DNA of 56,131 nucleotides from Micavibrio sp. UBA1672 (GTDB lineage Bacteria; Pseudomonadota; Alphaproteobacteria; Micavibrionales; Micavibrionaceae), in NCBI GenBank assembly GCA_002320665.1, contig DCKO01000121.1, positions 1 to 56,131 on the forward strand, read 5' to 3'. The first letter of the stretch is position 1, and each line of letters opens with the position of its first letter. Shown piece by piece: positions 42,429-51,127 of this stretch. Under the pieces are notes generated by a model, which was not told the DNA's origin, searched no databases, and worked only from the letters and a program-made list of their open reading frames with translations. A program made the translations under genes and the position numbers.

Positions 42429-44270
42429 TTGGATAAACGTAAACGTGTTTTTTGTAACGATTTATGTGTGCTGAATGCTGTTTTTCCGCATTTTGATGAT
42501 GCATTGTATGAAATTGTTACGGAAAGTCCAAATATTCATGCTTCTAAAATGGCTGTTTCTCTCAATGACCGCATATCACCGGATAAGCTGGTGGAATTGA
42601 CTCGTGATTTATACGGTTTATGTACTGATATCTATGAAGCTTTAAAGGAAAAGGGGTATGAGTATGATGCTTATTCTTTGATGTTTGCTTTGACTTGTGA
42701 GCAAAATTTTTTGAAGAAAGCTGCGAGTATTCAGAAAAGTGATTTCGAAACAGGCATCATTGTTACAAAGATTGATGCAACAAACCCCAGTCCGCGTTAT
42801 TCAAATGATTATGTAACTTTGTTTCGGGATCATGGGGATTGCGAGATTAGGTCTGTTAAGCTTGCAGATATTAAGACAACAGAACACTTTCATTTTATTC
42901 AAGCGCAGAAAACGAATAAAGTTTTGGATTTTCTTAAGGCCTTTTCATTGAATGTGAGGATATACCCTCTTGTTACGCCGCTTTGGCCTTTGCTTAAACG
43001 GGTTTGGCCTAGGCTGGATTTTATAGAGCGCGAAGGTGTGGCTTTGATCGAAGAAAACCAGATTACGCGTTCAATTTGTACAAAATTATCACTGGAGGGG
43101 CGTGGATTTTCCTTCGTTAAGGGTGAACTTACAAAAGCCTACAGGAAGGGTGCGCCAGAATTTTCAGAAGAAGCAGAAGCAAGATATCAGAAAATAGAAA
43201 GTGTTGTTTTTCCTAAAGTTGAGGCGTTTTTGAACAGTCATATAGAGGAAAAAGTATTGGGTGTGGCACTTGATTATATGCAAGATAAAATTAGATCTGC
43301 TCATTATAATTACTATACTTCCTATAAGGTGGCTTTAGGGTTTGTTGATAAAAATATGTCGCATAAGAAAGCGCTGCTTTCAAATATGCTCAAAAATCCG
43401 GTTGAGTATGGTTTGGCTGTAGCGTGCCGCGAAAAAGGCATCAAAAGCTTTTGTTTCCAGCATGGTATTTGCCGCGAGATAAGCCCGCATTTTGATTATA
43501 TTCCTCAAATTACCGAAAGCAATTTGCCGGATTATTTTATAACCAATACAAAAAAGGGGGCGGAAGTCTCGGTTGGTTTTCCCTTTACTATGGCACAGTG
43601 CCACGCAGTGGGTATTACCAAAGATCATTATGCCGGAAAATCTTTTGTTAAACATCCTGATTTACCAGAGGTTTTTTATATTTCGACGAATGTTTATACG
43701 AGTAATACGGGTTTTATAAAGGCAGGCGGGGATGACAAGCTTGCATATGATAGTGAGGTGTTTGTTATTGATGATATCTTGTCGCAAGTGAATAAGGATA
43801 TCTTGTATAAGGCCTATCCGACCCAGAAATATCTGGATGCTGATCCGTGTTATGAAAAGGTGCTGAAACATAAAAATCTCAAGCTTTACTTGGAAGAGAA
43901 AGATCTTCGTTATATCTCCAAACATGCAAGAGTGCTGATCAGTAGTAAGGCCACGAGCACGTTTAACTGGTGCTTTTTGACGGATAAGCCTTTTATCTTT
44001 TTTGACCATCCATATCTGGCGCCTTTGCGTAAAGAGCTTATCTCTGTGTTCAGAGATATGCTGTTTTACTTTGATCTGACCGAAGAGGGTGTGGCAGAGA
44101 AAGTGCGGGAACTTCTTGATAAGCCTATAGAAGACATCGAGGCACTGTATAATGCCAAAGACAAGAAAGAGGCTCGCCGTAAGTTTATCACTGAAAATTA
44201 TTATGATGTTGAGACAGGCGCAGAAAAACGAGCCTATGAATTCGTGAAGCAAAAGGCTTTTGCCGCCTAG
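42429..44270 (+). CDS. Large transferase-like protein of the glycan operon, 613 aa
   Basis: A 613-residue protein I only partly recognise. It is soluble, with no signal peptide. The C-terminal half has GIKSFCFQHGICREISPHFDYIP and later RYISKHARVLISSKATSTFNWCF, DKPFIFFDHPYL and EKVRELLDKP. This resembles the donor domain of GT-B capsule transferases that face a sugar-phosphate or CMP-sugar donor. The start is TTG 42429 after GAAGG. It is the last gene of the plus-strand operon and overlaps pseG by 4 bases in convergent orientation. It is a plausible transferase for the nonulosonate made here. Confidence 0.6.
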   Translation: MDKRKRVFCNDLCVLNAVFPHFDDALYEIVTESPNIHASKMAVSLNDRISPDKLVELTRDLYGLCTDIYEALKEKGYEYDAYSLMFALTCEQNFLKKAASIQKSDFETGIIVTKIDATNPSPRYSNDYVTLFRDHGDCEIRSVKLADIKTTEHFHFIQAQKTNKVLDFLKAFSLNVRIYPLVTPLWPLLKRVWPRLDFIEREGVALIEENQITRSICTKLSLEGRGFSFVKGELTKAYRKGAPEFSEEAEARYQKIESVVFPKVEAFLNSHIEEKVLGVALDYMQDKIRSAHYNYYTSYKVALGFVDKNMSHKKALLSNMLKNPVEYGLAVACREKGIKSFCFQHGICREISPHFDYIPQITESNLPDYFITNTKKGAEVSVGFPFTMAQCHAVGITKDHYAGKSFVKHPDLPEVFYISTNVYTSNTGFIKAGGDDKLAYDSEVFVIDDILSQVNKDILYKAYPTQKYLDADPCYEKVLKHKNLKLYLEEKDLRYISKHARVLISSKATSTFNWCFLTDKPFIFFDHPYLAPLRKELISVFRDMLFYFDLTEEGVAEKVRELLDKPIEDIEALYNAKDKKEARRKFITENYYDVETGAEKRAYEFVKQKAFAA

Positions 44271-45214
44271 AGCATTTCTGTGACAATTTTGAGTGTCTTA
44301 TTCAGGTTAAGGGTTTTGAATTCAGAGTTTTCAATAAAGGTTTTTATTGGTGTTAAGTTAAGCTTGTCTATATCTTGGATTAGCTTCACGTAGCTATTCT
44401 TACTTAAAAACCCTGCATTTTCTCTCTGGTTGTCCGCAATGATAAAAACCAATGTAGGAATACCTAGAGCCACAAGCTCAAGGCTGGTCATGCCGCCTGC
44501 CGAGATTGCCAGATCACAGTCCTTCATGATGGGGGCAGGATTTTTGATATCCATATGAAGTGTAACATTGTGTTTTGAGTGTTTGGCTTTGTCTTCGACC
44601 TTTTTTTTTGTTCTGGTCTGACAGGTCATCATAACATGGATATCCAGCTCTTCATTTTGTGCTTCTAAATAATTAAGAAGGGGTGGGAGCATATCGCGTC
44701 CGTCAATACTGCCCATGGTCATAAAGATTTTATAGGGTGGGATTGGTATTTTTCTTTCGACTCTATCAAAAAATTCTGGTCGTAATATCAGGTATTTAAT
44801 CCCGATAAAACGTTGGCAGTGATCGGGAACAAGGCTGTCATAATCCTCGGCTTTGCGGGATGGGCTGAAATCGACCAGCATGTCACAATCATGAGCGCGA
44901 TCCGCGAGATCGTCTATGACCAGAATTTTATCGGCATATGGTCTGAATGTTTTTTCATCCATAGCGTCCAAACCGTAATGATCGAAGATGATGTAATCAA
45001 AATGTGTTTGTCCAAGGGATTCTTCTGTCACTTTTTTATAGCTGGAATTCATAAGTGCAGGGAACTCCCACGCTTGTTCATTACAAAGGAAAGAAATATT
45101 ACAGTCTTTTGCTTTCAAGGCATTGGCGAAGGCAAGGCAGCGTATTAAATGACCGCCGCCGATATGCGATCCGGCGTCACAGCGGAACATAATCTCTTTA
45201 GGGGTAGAGGTCAT
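44267..45214 (-). CDS. pseG: UDP-2,4-diacetamido-2,4,6-trideoxy-altropyranose hydrolase (PseG-like)
   Basis: A 315-residue GT-B-fold nucleotide-sugar hydrolase. The N-terminal FRCDAGSHIGGGHLIRCLAFA matches the PseG hallmark (Gly-rich loop with His22). The SAGGMTSLELVALGIPTLV block near 250 binds the UDP part. PseG removes UDP to free the sugar for PseI. The start is the ATG that overlaps the preceding gene's stop (ATGA, 45211-45214), so both are translated together. Homologous enzymes with other substrates (e.g. LegG-like) use a different, hydrolysing epimerase fold, so PseG is the better name. Confidence 0.9.
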   Translation of the reverse strand: MTSTPKEIMFRCDAGSHIGGGHLIRCLAFANALKAKDCNISFLCNEQAWEFPALMNSSYKKVTEESLGQTHFDYIIFDHYGLDAMDEKTFRPYADKILVIDDLADRAHDCDMLVDFSPSRKAEDYDSLVPDHCQRFIGIKYLILRPEFFDRVERKIPIPPYKIFMTMGSIDGRDMLPPLLNYLEAQNEELDIHVMMTCQTRTKKKVEDKAKHSKHNVTLHMDIKNPAPIMKDCDLAISAGGMTSLELVALGIPTLVFIIADNQRENAGFLSKNSYVKLIQDIDKLNLTPIKTFIENSEFKTLNLNKTLKIVTEML

Positions 45215-47214
45215 AGTCTTACTTGGAATGCACTTTGGGTTTGAGTGTTGATCAGGAATTTTTCAGGATTGCTGTTTTCCAGATATCCTGCCATGGCTTT
45301 AACGATGTTTTGCCAAGCTTCCAAGGTTTGATTCCATATTACGTCATTGCAGTGTGATGTTGTAATATTAAAGCTATTGCCCTGTATGATTCCGTTTCGG
45401 GCTAGTTCTTGTCTAATCAGCATTTTTATTGGTGCAGGATTGTCATGGTTTACAGTTATAACAGGCCACCAGCTTTCTCCCTTGATGGATAGAATATCCT
45501 GAATGCCGTGTTCTTTCAAAAGGCCGTTTAGGGCATTTTGGAGCTTATGACCGTAATCATTTATCTGTTTTACGCCGTTGATTCGTTTGTATTTCTGTAA
45601 GCAAGCAATAGCAGCAGCAATGGATAGAGCTTCGCCGCCAAATGTGCCGGAGAAGAAAATATCATCCATTTTGTGCATGATCTCCTTTTTGCCAGCCAAG
45701 GCTGAAATTGGCATGCCATTGCCCATAGCCTTACCGAAACAGGCAAGATCTGGTACAACGCCGCGTCGCTCCTGAATGCCGCCAAGAGAAGAGCGGAAGC
45801 CCGAGACAATTTCATCATATACCAAAATTGCGCCATGTTTGGTTGCTTCTTTTCTGACTTCTTCGAGGAAGTTGTTTTCGGATTTTTCGGCGCCCTCGGC
45901 CTCAAGGATTATTGCTGCATATTGTTTTTGAGCGAGCAGGGATTTCAGGCTTTCAATATCGTTGAAGGTAAAAATATCAGCCAGATTTTTGGTTTCCTCG
46001 GGCACGCCCAGATCTTTGGCTGTGGTGCCTATATACCAGTCATGCCAGCCATGATAGCCGCAGGTTGCGACTTGGGTTCGGCCTGTATAAGCTCTGGCCA
46101 GTCTAATTGCACCTGCCGTAACGTCCGAGCCGTTTTTGGCAAAACGCACCATCTCTGCGCAAGGAATCATGTCTACGAGCATCTCGGCAAGCTCGGCTTC
46201 TATTTCAGCGGAGAGGGAAAAGCTGATGCCCTTGGCGAGTTGTGCCTTTATGGCTTCGTCTACATCCGGATCACTATAACCAAGTAGAACGGGCAAAAGC
46301 CCTGCCAGATAATCAATATATTGATTGCCATCGATATCCCAGACATAAGCATCTTTACCTCGCTCGATGAAGAAGGGGGAGATGCCTTCTATGTGCTGGA
46401 TGTAAGATTTGGAATAGGTCTGTGAAGCCGAGGGAATTGTTTTCAGGGCGCGTTTGAGGTGTTCTTGTGATTTCTCAAGGCCGTTGGCATTACCAAGTTT
46501 AGTTTCTCGGTTTTCTTCTTCAATTGCCAAAATATCTGTATAGGCATAAATGAATTTCTCTTCCCCGTTTTTAATTTTTAATGCTTTGATCAGGTTCTGG
46601 ATATGGGTGTAATCATCCTTCGTATCGAGCGTCCAGCGGTAATCGCCTATTCCCGATAACGGGCAGCTTAGGGACAAGCATTCGAATTTATCCGGATTAC
46701 GGCGAATATAAAGCGTCACATGTTCCTTGTGCAGATCGTCATCTGATTCATTGTATGATTGTTCCAAGGCCTGAAATTTAAACACTTCACAATCAAGTCC
46801 GTCCGGCCAAGATCTTGGATTGCCGATATTGTTCACGTAATCCTTCCCTGTGCGCGCTGCCAGAGATAAGGTTTCCCCGCAAAGCTCTGGATCAAGTAGT
46901 GGGCAATCGGCGGTTAGGCGCATGACCAGATCATTTGGCTTTAAATCCAGTTGTGTTGCGGCCTTGTAATAGCGTTCAAGGACGTTTTGCTCACTGCCGC
47001 GGAATATATCTATGCCATTATCCTTGCACCAGCTTTCGATCGCGTCATCTTGAGTTTCTGTCGAGGTGGCAATGATGACATGATCAATATGCGGTATGGC
47101 TTGAGCGGCATTCACAACCCATTCTATCACAGGCTTTCCCTCAAGGTTTTTTAGGACTTTGCCGGGGAGTCTGGATGAACCCATTCTTGCCTGTATGATT
47201 GCAATTTTTTTCAT
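45211..47214 (-). CDS. SpsF-like cytidylyltransferase fused to a class III aminotransferase
   Basis: A 667-residue bifunctional protein. Residues 1-245 are a SpsF/PseF-type CMP-sugar synthetase (IAIIQARMGSSRLPGKVL; RLTADCPLLDPEL). Residues about 255-660 are a class III PLP aminotransferase like glutamate-1-semialdehyde aminomutase (GYHGWHDWY, the Asp in VYDEIVSGFRSSL, and the PLP lysine in FGKAMGNGMP, Lys495). ATG 47214 is used; upstream in-frame sequence is hydrophobic filler. In many flagellin-modification loci the two activities are separate neighbouring genes. The gene is divergent from the ABC exporter (94-base gap) and coupled to pseG. Confidence 0.88.
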   Translation of the reverse strand: MKKIAIIQARMGSSRLPGKVLKNLEGKPVIEWVVNAAQAIPHIDHVIIATSTETQDDAIESWCKDNGIDIFRGSEQNVLERYYKAATQLDLKPNDLVMRLTADCPLLDPELCGETLSLAARTGKDYVNNIGNPRSWPDGLDCEVFKFQALEQSYNESDDDLHKEHVTLYIRRNPDKFECLSLSCPLSGIGDYRWTLDTKDDYTHIQNLIKALKIKNGEEKFIYAYTDILAIEEENRETKLGNANGLEKSQEHLKRALKTIPSASQTYSKSYIQHIEGISPFFIERGKDAYVWDIDGNQYIDYLAGLLPVLLGYSDPDVDEAIKAQLAKGISFSLSAEIEAELAEMLVDMIPCAEMVRFAKNGSDVTAGAIRLARAYTGRTQVATCGYHGWHDWYIGTTAKDLGVPEETKNLADIFTFNDIESLKSLLAQKQYAAIILEAEGAEKSENNFLEEVRKEATKHGAILVYDEIVSGFRSSLGGIQERRGVVPDLACFGKAMGNGMPISALAGKKEIMHKMDDIFFSGTFGGEALSIAAAIACLQKYKRINGVKQINDYGHKLQNALNGLLKEHGIQDILSIKGESWWPVITVNHDNPAPIKMLIRQELARNGIIQGNSFNITTSHCNDVIWNQTLEAWQNIVKAMAGYLENSNPEKFLINTQTQSAFQVRL

Positions 47215-47308
47215 TAAACTCTTTTGTGCCTGTTCTAAATGCTTTATTAGCAGTACTCTGTAGCAAATTTTGAACAGTAACAATAGAAATCTTATAAAAC
47301 TGATCGCG

Positions 47309-48997
47309 ATGGAAAAAACTGGCAGCAAAATTGATATCATAAAAATCTATATAGCTGATAACTGGAAAAGCTTTCTTGTGGTTTCTGTGTTATCAGCATT
47401 GGCTAGTCTTATGGAAGTTTTCGGGATTTTTGCTTTTGTGCCTTTGTTGGCGAAAGAGGCTGACATTCCTTTGCCGGACTTTATTACCGCTTATCTTCAG
47501 GATTTAACAACTGTGCAAATCCTGATGATTATAAGCTCTTTGTTTTTTGCTAAGGCTCTTATTCTTGTGGCAGTGGCCTACATAAAGGCGCGCATTTTTA
47601 CTGGCTATGAAAAGAATTTTATCTATAAGTTTTTTGATTCTACTGTTGGAAGTCGATGGCAGTATTTTATCACTAAACCTGTTGGCGAGATTATCAATAC
47701 GGCGCTTAAGGAATGCCCTGCGGCGGCCATGATTTACACGCATATCACCATGATGTTTTCAGGGGCACTCCAGCTTGCCGTGTTGATGTTTTTTTCCCTT
47801 TATATTTCATGGGAAGCTACTTTGCTGGGCGGGATAGGTGGTATTTTGCTTCTGAAATCTTTTGATTTTATGCCGAAAAAACTCAAGGCATTGGGCGGCG
47901 AGTTTCAAGGCAATTTTAAGAAAACTAGCGGTACGCTGACGGATTTCTTCACCAATATTAAGCCACTTAAATCCATGAATAAGGATCAGGCTTTGTTCGA
48001 TGCGATACGCCCAAAGCTAGCGGAACAGGCAGAATTAAGAAAAAATTTGCAATTCTTGAAAGGTTCAATTTCAATCATTATGGAGCCTTTTATCGTTATT
48101 TTTGTTTGTTTGCTTTTGTATTTCTCGCTTGAGATGATCAAGATGAGCTTTGCTGAAACCTTTGTGATGATTGTCATTTTCTACAAGCTTATGACGGGCT
48201 GGCGTGTGTTTAACCAGAGCATTATGTCGGTTGCCGAATACGAGCATTTCTTCTGGGCGCTTGATAAGGAAATCAAAGAAACCGAGAGACAAAAAGAAGT
48301 GACTACTGGCACGAAAGAGCAAGTCTTTCAGGATCAAATTTCCCTGCAACATATTGATTTTGAATATGTTGAAGGTCAGAAAATTCTATCTGATTTGTCA
48401 TTTGATATTGAAAAGAACAAACTGACCGCCATTGTCGGGTCGTCAGGAAGCGGCAAGACAACCATTATTGATCTCATCTGTAAACTCCATGAACAAAATA
48501 GCGGTCAGGTTTTGATTGATGGTGTTGATTTGCGGGAGATTAAGACGTCTTTTTGGCGCGATCAGATAGGGTATGTACCGCAGGAATTCTTTATGCTCCA
48601 TGATACGCTGCGTCATAATATTACATTAGGGGATGAGCGTTATAGTGATGAGCAGATTAAAGTAGCCCTTAAAAAGGCGGGGGCGCTTGATTTTGTGATG
48701 GCGCAATCCGAAGGGCTGGATATGGTGGTCGGGGAAAAAGGCGTGCGTTTTTCTGGCGGGCAAAGGCAGAGAATATCTCTGGCAAGGGCATTGTTAAGAG
48801 AGCCTAAAATCCTTATTCTGGATGAGGCGACAACAGCGCTTGATCCTGATACTGAAAAAGCGATCTGTCAGGAGCTTAAAAACTTAAGTAAAGATACAAC
48901 GGTTATTGCTATTTCCCATCAATTGACTATTTTGGATGTCGCCGATCATGTGATCGAGCTTGGCAAAACAAAACACACAAAAAGAGCAAGCGCGTAA
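47309..48997 (+). CDS. ABC exporter, fused membrane and ATPase domains
   Basis: A 562-residue half-transporter. Residues 1-320 hold about six membrane helices; the C-terminal ATPase has the Walker A GSSGSGKTT, the Q-loop region YVPQEFF, the signature SGGQRQRISLARALL and the Walker B/D-loop ILDEATTALD. It resembles MsbA/PglK-type lipid-linked oligosaccharide flippases. In this locus it is the only candidate for moving a glycan across the membrane: no Wzx, Wzy or Wzm/Wzt pair is present. ATG 47309 lacks a strong ribosome site. The pseB gene follows after 5 bases. Confidence 0.9.
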   Translation: MEKTGSKIDIIKIYIADNWKSFLVVSVLSALASLMEVFGIFAFVPLLAKEADIPLPDFITAYLQDLTTVQILMIISSLFFAKALILVAVAYIKARIFTGYEKNFIYKFFDSTVGSRWQYFITKPVGEIINTALKECPAAAMIYTHITMMFSGALQLAVLMFFSLYISWEATLLGGIGGILLLKSFDFMPKKLKALGGEFQGNFKKTSGTLTDFFTNIKPLKSMNKDQALFDAIRPKLAEQAELRKNLQFLKGSISIIMEPFIVIFVCLLLYFSLEMIKMSFAETFVMIVIFYKLMTGWRVFNQSIMSVAEYEHFFWALDKEIKETERQKEVTTGTKEQVFQDQISLQHIDFEYVEGQKILSDLSFDIEKNKLTAIVGSSGSGKTTIIDLICKLHEQNSGQVLIDGVDLREIKTSFWRDQIGYVPQEFFMLHDTLRHNITLGDERYSDEQIKVALKKAGALDFVMAQSEGLDMVVGEKGVRFSGGQRQRISLARALLREPKILILDEATTALDPDTEKAICQELKNLSKDTTVIAISHQLTILDVADHVIELGKTKHTKRASA

Positions 48998-49002
48998 AAG
49001 AT

Positions 49003-50019
49003 ATGTTTTCTCATAATCCAAAAATATTTGATTCTTCAACAGTACTTATTACTGGCGGTACAGGCTCGTTTGGCGGAAAATTTGCCCGCTATATTCTTGA
49101 AAATGCGAATCCTAAAAAGGTCATTATTTTCTCGCGTGACGAGTTTAAGCAATATGAGATGGAGCAGCGTTTTCTGGATCATCCGTCTTTTTCAAAGTTG
49201 CGTTTTTTCTTAGGCGATGTGCGTGACCGCGATCGTTTGAACATGGCTTTCCGTGAGGTGGATTATGTGGTGCATGCCGCGGCTCTGAAACAGGTTGTGG
49301 CTGCAGAATATAACCCGTTTGAGTTTATCAAAACAAATGTGATTGGCGCAGAAAATATTGTTAATGCGGCTTTGGCGAACGGCGTGAAAAAGGTTGTAGC
49401 GCTTTCAACGGATAAAGCGGCAAATCCGATTAATTTTTATGGTACAAGCAAGCTGGCTTCGGATAAGATTTTTGTTGCGGCAAACAGTTTGAGTGGTAAT
49501 CAGGATACAACATTTTCTGTTGTGCGCTATGGTAATGTAATGGGTTCAAGGGGTTCGGTACTTCCGCTATTCCAAAGGCTTATTAGTGAAGGCGTTAAAG
49601 AGCTTCCGATCACTGATGATCGTATGACGCGTTTCTGGATTACGTTGACCCAAGGCATCGAGTTTGTTATTTCCTCATTCGAGATGATGCATGGCGGCGA
49701 GCTTTTTGTGCCCAAAATCCCAAGTATGAAAGTGACTGATCTTGCTAAGGTATTGGCGCCCGATTTGCCGCATAAGATTATCGGTATTCGTCCGGGGGAG
49801 AAAATCCATGAGACAATGGTGACCGCTGATGATGCAAGGCTGACACTTGAAATGGATGATCGTTTTATAATTATGCCGGTTTACAAATCCAAGAGTGATT
49901 TTTGCCAGAATTATAAGGATGTTGCCAAGTATGTTCCCGAAGATTTTTCCTATTCCAGTGACAATAATACATGGTGGTTGAACGAGGCTGAGCTACTGGA
50001 GATGATAGAAGAGGTCTAA
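49003..50019 (+). CDS. pseB: UDP-N-acetylglucosamine 4,6-dehydratase (inverting)
   Basis: A 338-residue SDR enzyme. It has the NAD loop ITGGTGSFGGKFA (Gly18-Gly24 region) and an SDR catalytic core, ALSTDKAANPINFYGTSK, whose Asp137, Lys138, Tyr146 and Lys150 correspond to the FlaA1/PseB set. The RYGNVMGSRGSVLPLF stretch is typical of PseB. It converts UDP-GlcNAc to UDP-4-keto-6-deoxy-AltNAc, the first step of pseudaminic acid synthesis. The length and adjacency to pseC make the name secure. It lies 5 bases after the ABC exporter. Confidence 0.96.
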   Translation: MFSHNPKIFDSSTVLITGGTGSFGGKFARYILENANPKKVIIFSRDEFKQYEMEQRFLDHPSFSKLRFFLGDVRDRDRLNMAFREVDYVVHAAALKQVVAAEYNPFEFIKTNVIGAENIVNAALANGVKKVVALSTDKAANPINFYGTSKLASDKIFVAANSLSGNQDTTFSVVRYGNVMGSRGSVLPLFQRLISEGVKELPITDDRMTRFWITLTQGIEFVISSFEMMHGGELFVPKIPSMKVTDLAKVLAPDLPHKIIGIRPGEKIHETMVTADDARLTLEMDDRFIIMPVYKSKSDFCQNYKDVAKYVPEDFSYSSDNNTWWLNEAELLEMIEEV

Positions 50020-50023
50020 TCCG

Positions 50024-51127
50024 GTGCAGGATTTCATACCCTATGGCAGACAATATATTGATGATGACGATATAGCAGAAGTTTCAAAAGTTCTGCGCAG
50101 TGATTTTCTCACCTGTGGTCCATACATAGAAAAATTTGAAAATGCCCTTTGCGATATTACAGGTGCTGATCATGCTGTGGCCTGTAATAGCGGCACGGCG
50201 GCTTTGCATTTGGCGATGCTGGCACTTGGGGTCACGGAAGGCGACAAGGTTATTGTGCCAACGGTGACGTTTCTGGCTAGTGCAAATGCTGCGCGGTATT
50301 GCGGGGCGAAGATAGTGTTTGCCGATGTGGATGCGAAGAGTGGTCTTCTTACGCCTGACACCCTGCACGAGGCCTATGAATGTGCAGGGGGTGAAGTGAA
50401 GGCTTTGGTTGTCGTGCATTTATGCGGGCAACTTGCCGATATGAAAGCCATCAAAGCATTGTGTGATGAAAAGAATATTCGCGTGATTGAGGATGCTTGT
50501 CATGCTCTGGGCGGGAAGGGTGTCGGTAAATGTGAGTATAGTGACATGGCGGCTTTTTCCTTTCATCCTGTCAAGACGATTGCGATGGGCGAAGGTGGAG
50601 CGGTAACAACAAATAATCCTGCGTATGCAGAAAAAATGAAGATGCTTCGGACGCATGGTGTAGAGCGCGGCGATCACTGGAAATACACTATGAACGATCT
50701 CGGTTATAATTACCGTGTGCCGGACTTATCCTGTGCTTTGGGGCTTAGTCAACTCAAGAAGCTGGATATGTTTGTGGAGCGCCGCAGGAGAATTGCTAAA
50801 GCTTATGACGCGTTCTTTAAGGGCATAGATTGGGCGGAACCTGTGCTGGCGTTTTCGGAGGATGAAGCGTATCACCTTTATCCGATTCTGATTGATTTTG
50901 AGAAAATCGGGAAAACCCGCGAAGAATTTATGGATGAGCTTCGAGCCAAGAATATAGGCACGCAGGTTCACTATATTCCTGTGCATGCGCAGCCCTATTA
51001 TGGTGGGCGGTTAGAGGATTTTCCTAATGCTGCTGAATATTATAAAAAAGTGTTATCTTTACCTCTGTATTATGGTTTGAGTGACGAGCAGCAAAATTAC
51101 GTTATGAAGGTTTTAAGTGATTATTGA
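50024..51127 (+). CDS. pseC: UDP-4-amino-4,6-dideoxy-N-acetyl-altrosamine transaminase
   Basis: A 367-residue DegT-family aminotransferase. The PLP lysine is Lys184 in SFHPVKTIAMGEGGAV, SGTAALHLAMLALG (56-69) holds the phosphate, and EDACHALGGK is the family acidic block. It acts on the PseB product with glutamate. The start is GTG 50024, behind GAGG. The 4-base gap after pseB and the 11-base overlap with a GNAT gene indicate one operon. Length and sequence match PseC (H. pylori uses Lys183). Confidence 0.95.
   Translation: MQDFIPYGRQYIDDDDIAEVSKVLRSDFLTCGPYIEKFENALCDITGADHAVACNSGTAALHLAMLALGVTEGDKVIVPTVTFLASANAARYCGAKIVFADVDAKSGLLTPDTLHEAYECAGGEVKALVVVHLCGQLADMKAIKALCDEKNIRVIEDACHALGGKGVGKCEYSDMAAFSFHPVKTIAMGEGGAVTTNNPAYAEKMKMLRTHGVERGDHWKYTMNDLGYNYRVPDLSCALGLSQLKKLDMFVERRRRIAKAYDAFFKGIDWAEPVLAFSEDEAYHLYPILIDFEKIGKTREEFMDELRAKNIGTQVHYIPVHAQPYYGGRLEDFPNAAEYYKKVLSLPLYYGLSDEQQNYVMKVLSDY

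Noticed and set aside
42419..42431. Missing ATG for the 613-residue gene taken as a sign of a broken start
   Set aside because: A TTG start with a GAAGG site at proper spacing explains it; the frame is intact.
43662..44252. Long minus-strand open frame (196 codons) inside the 613-residue gene
   Set aside because: It lies antisense to a well-formed coding gene, has no ribosome site and its translation looks like low-complexity shadow sequence.
47215..47340. N-terminal extension of the SpsF-aminotransferase fusion by 42 hydrophobic residues
   Set aside because: SpsF proteins start at the KKIAIIQARMGSSR block; the extension overlaps the divergent promoter region and would look like a false membrane segment.
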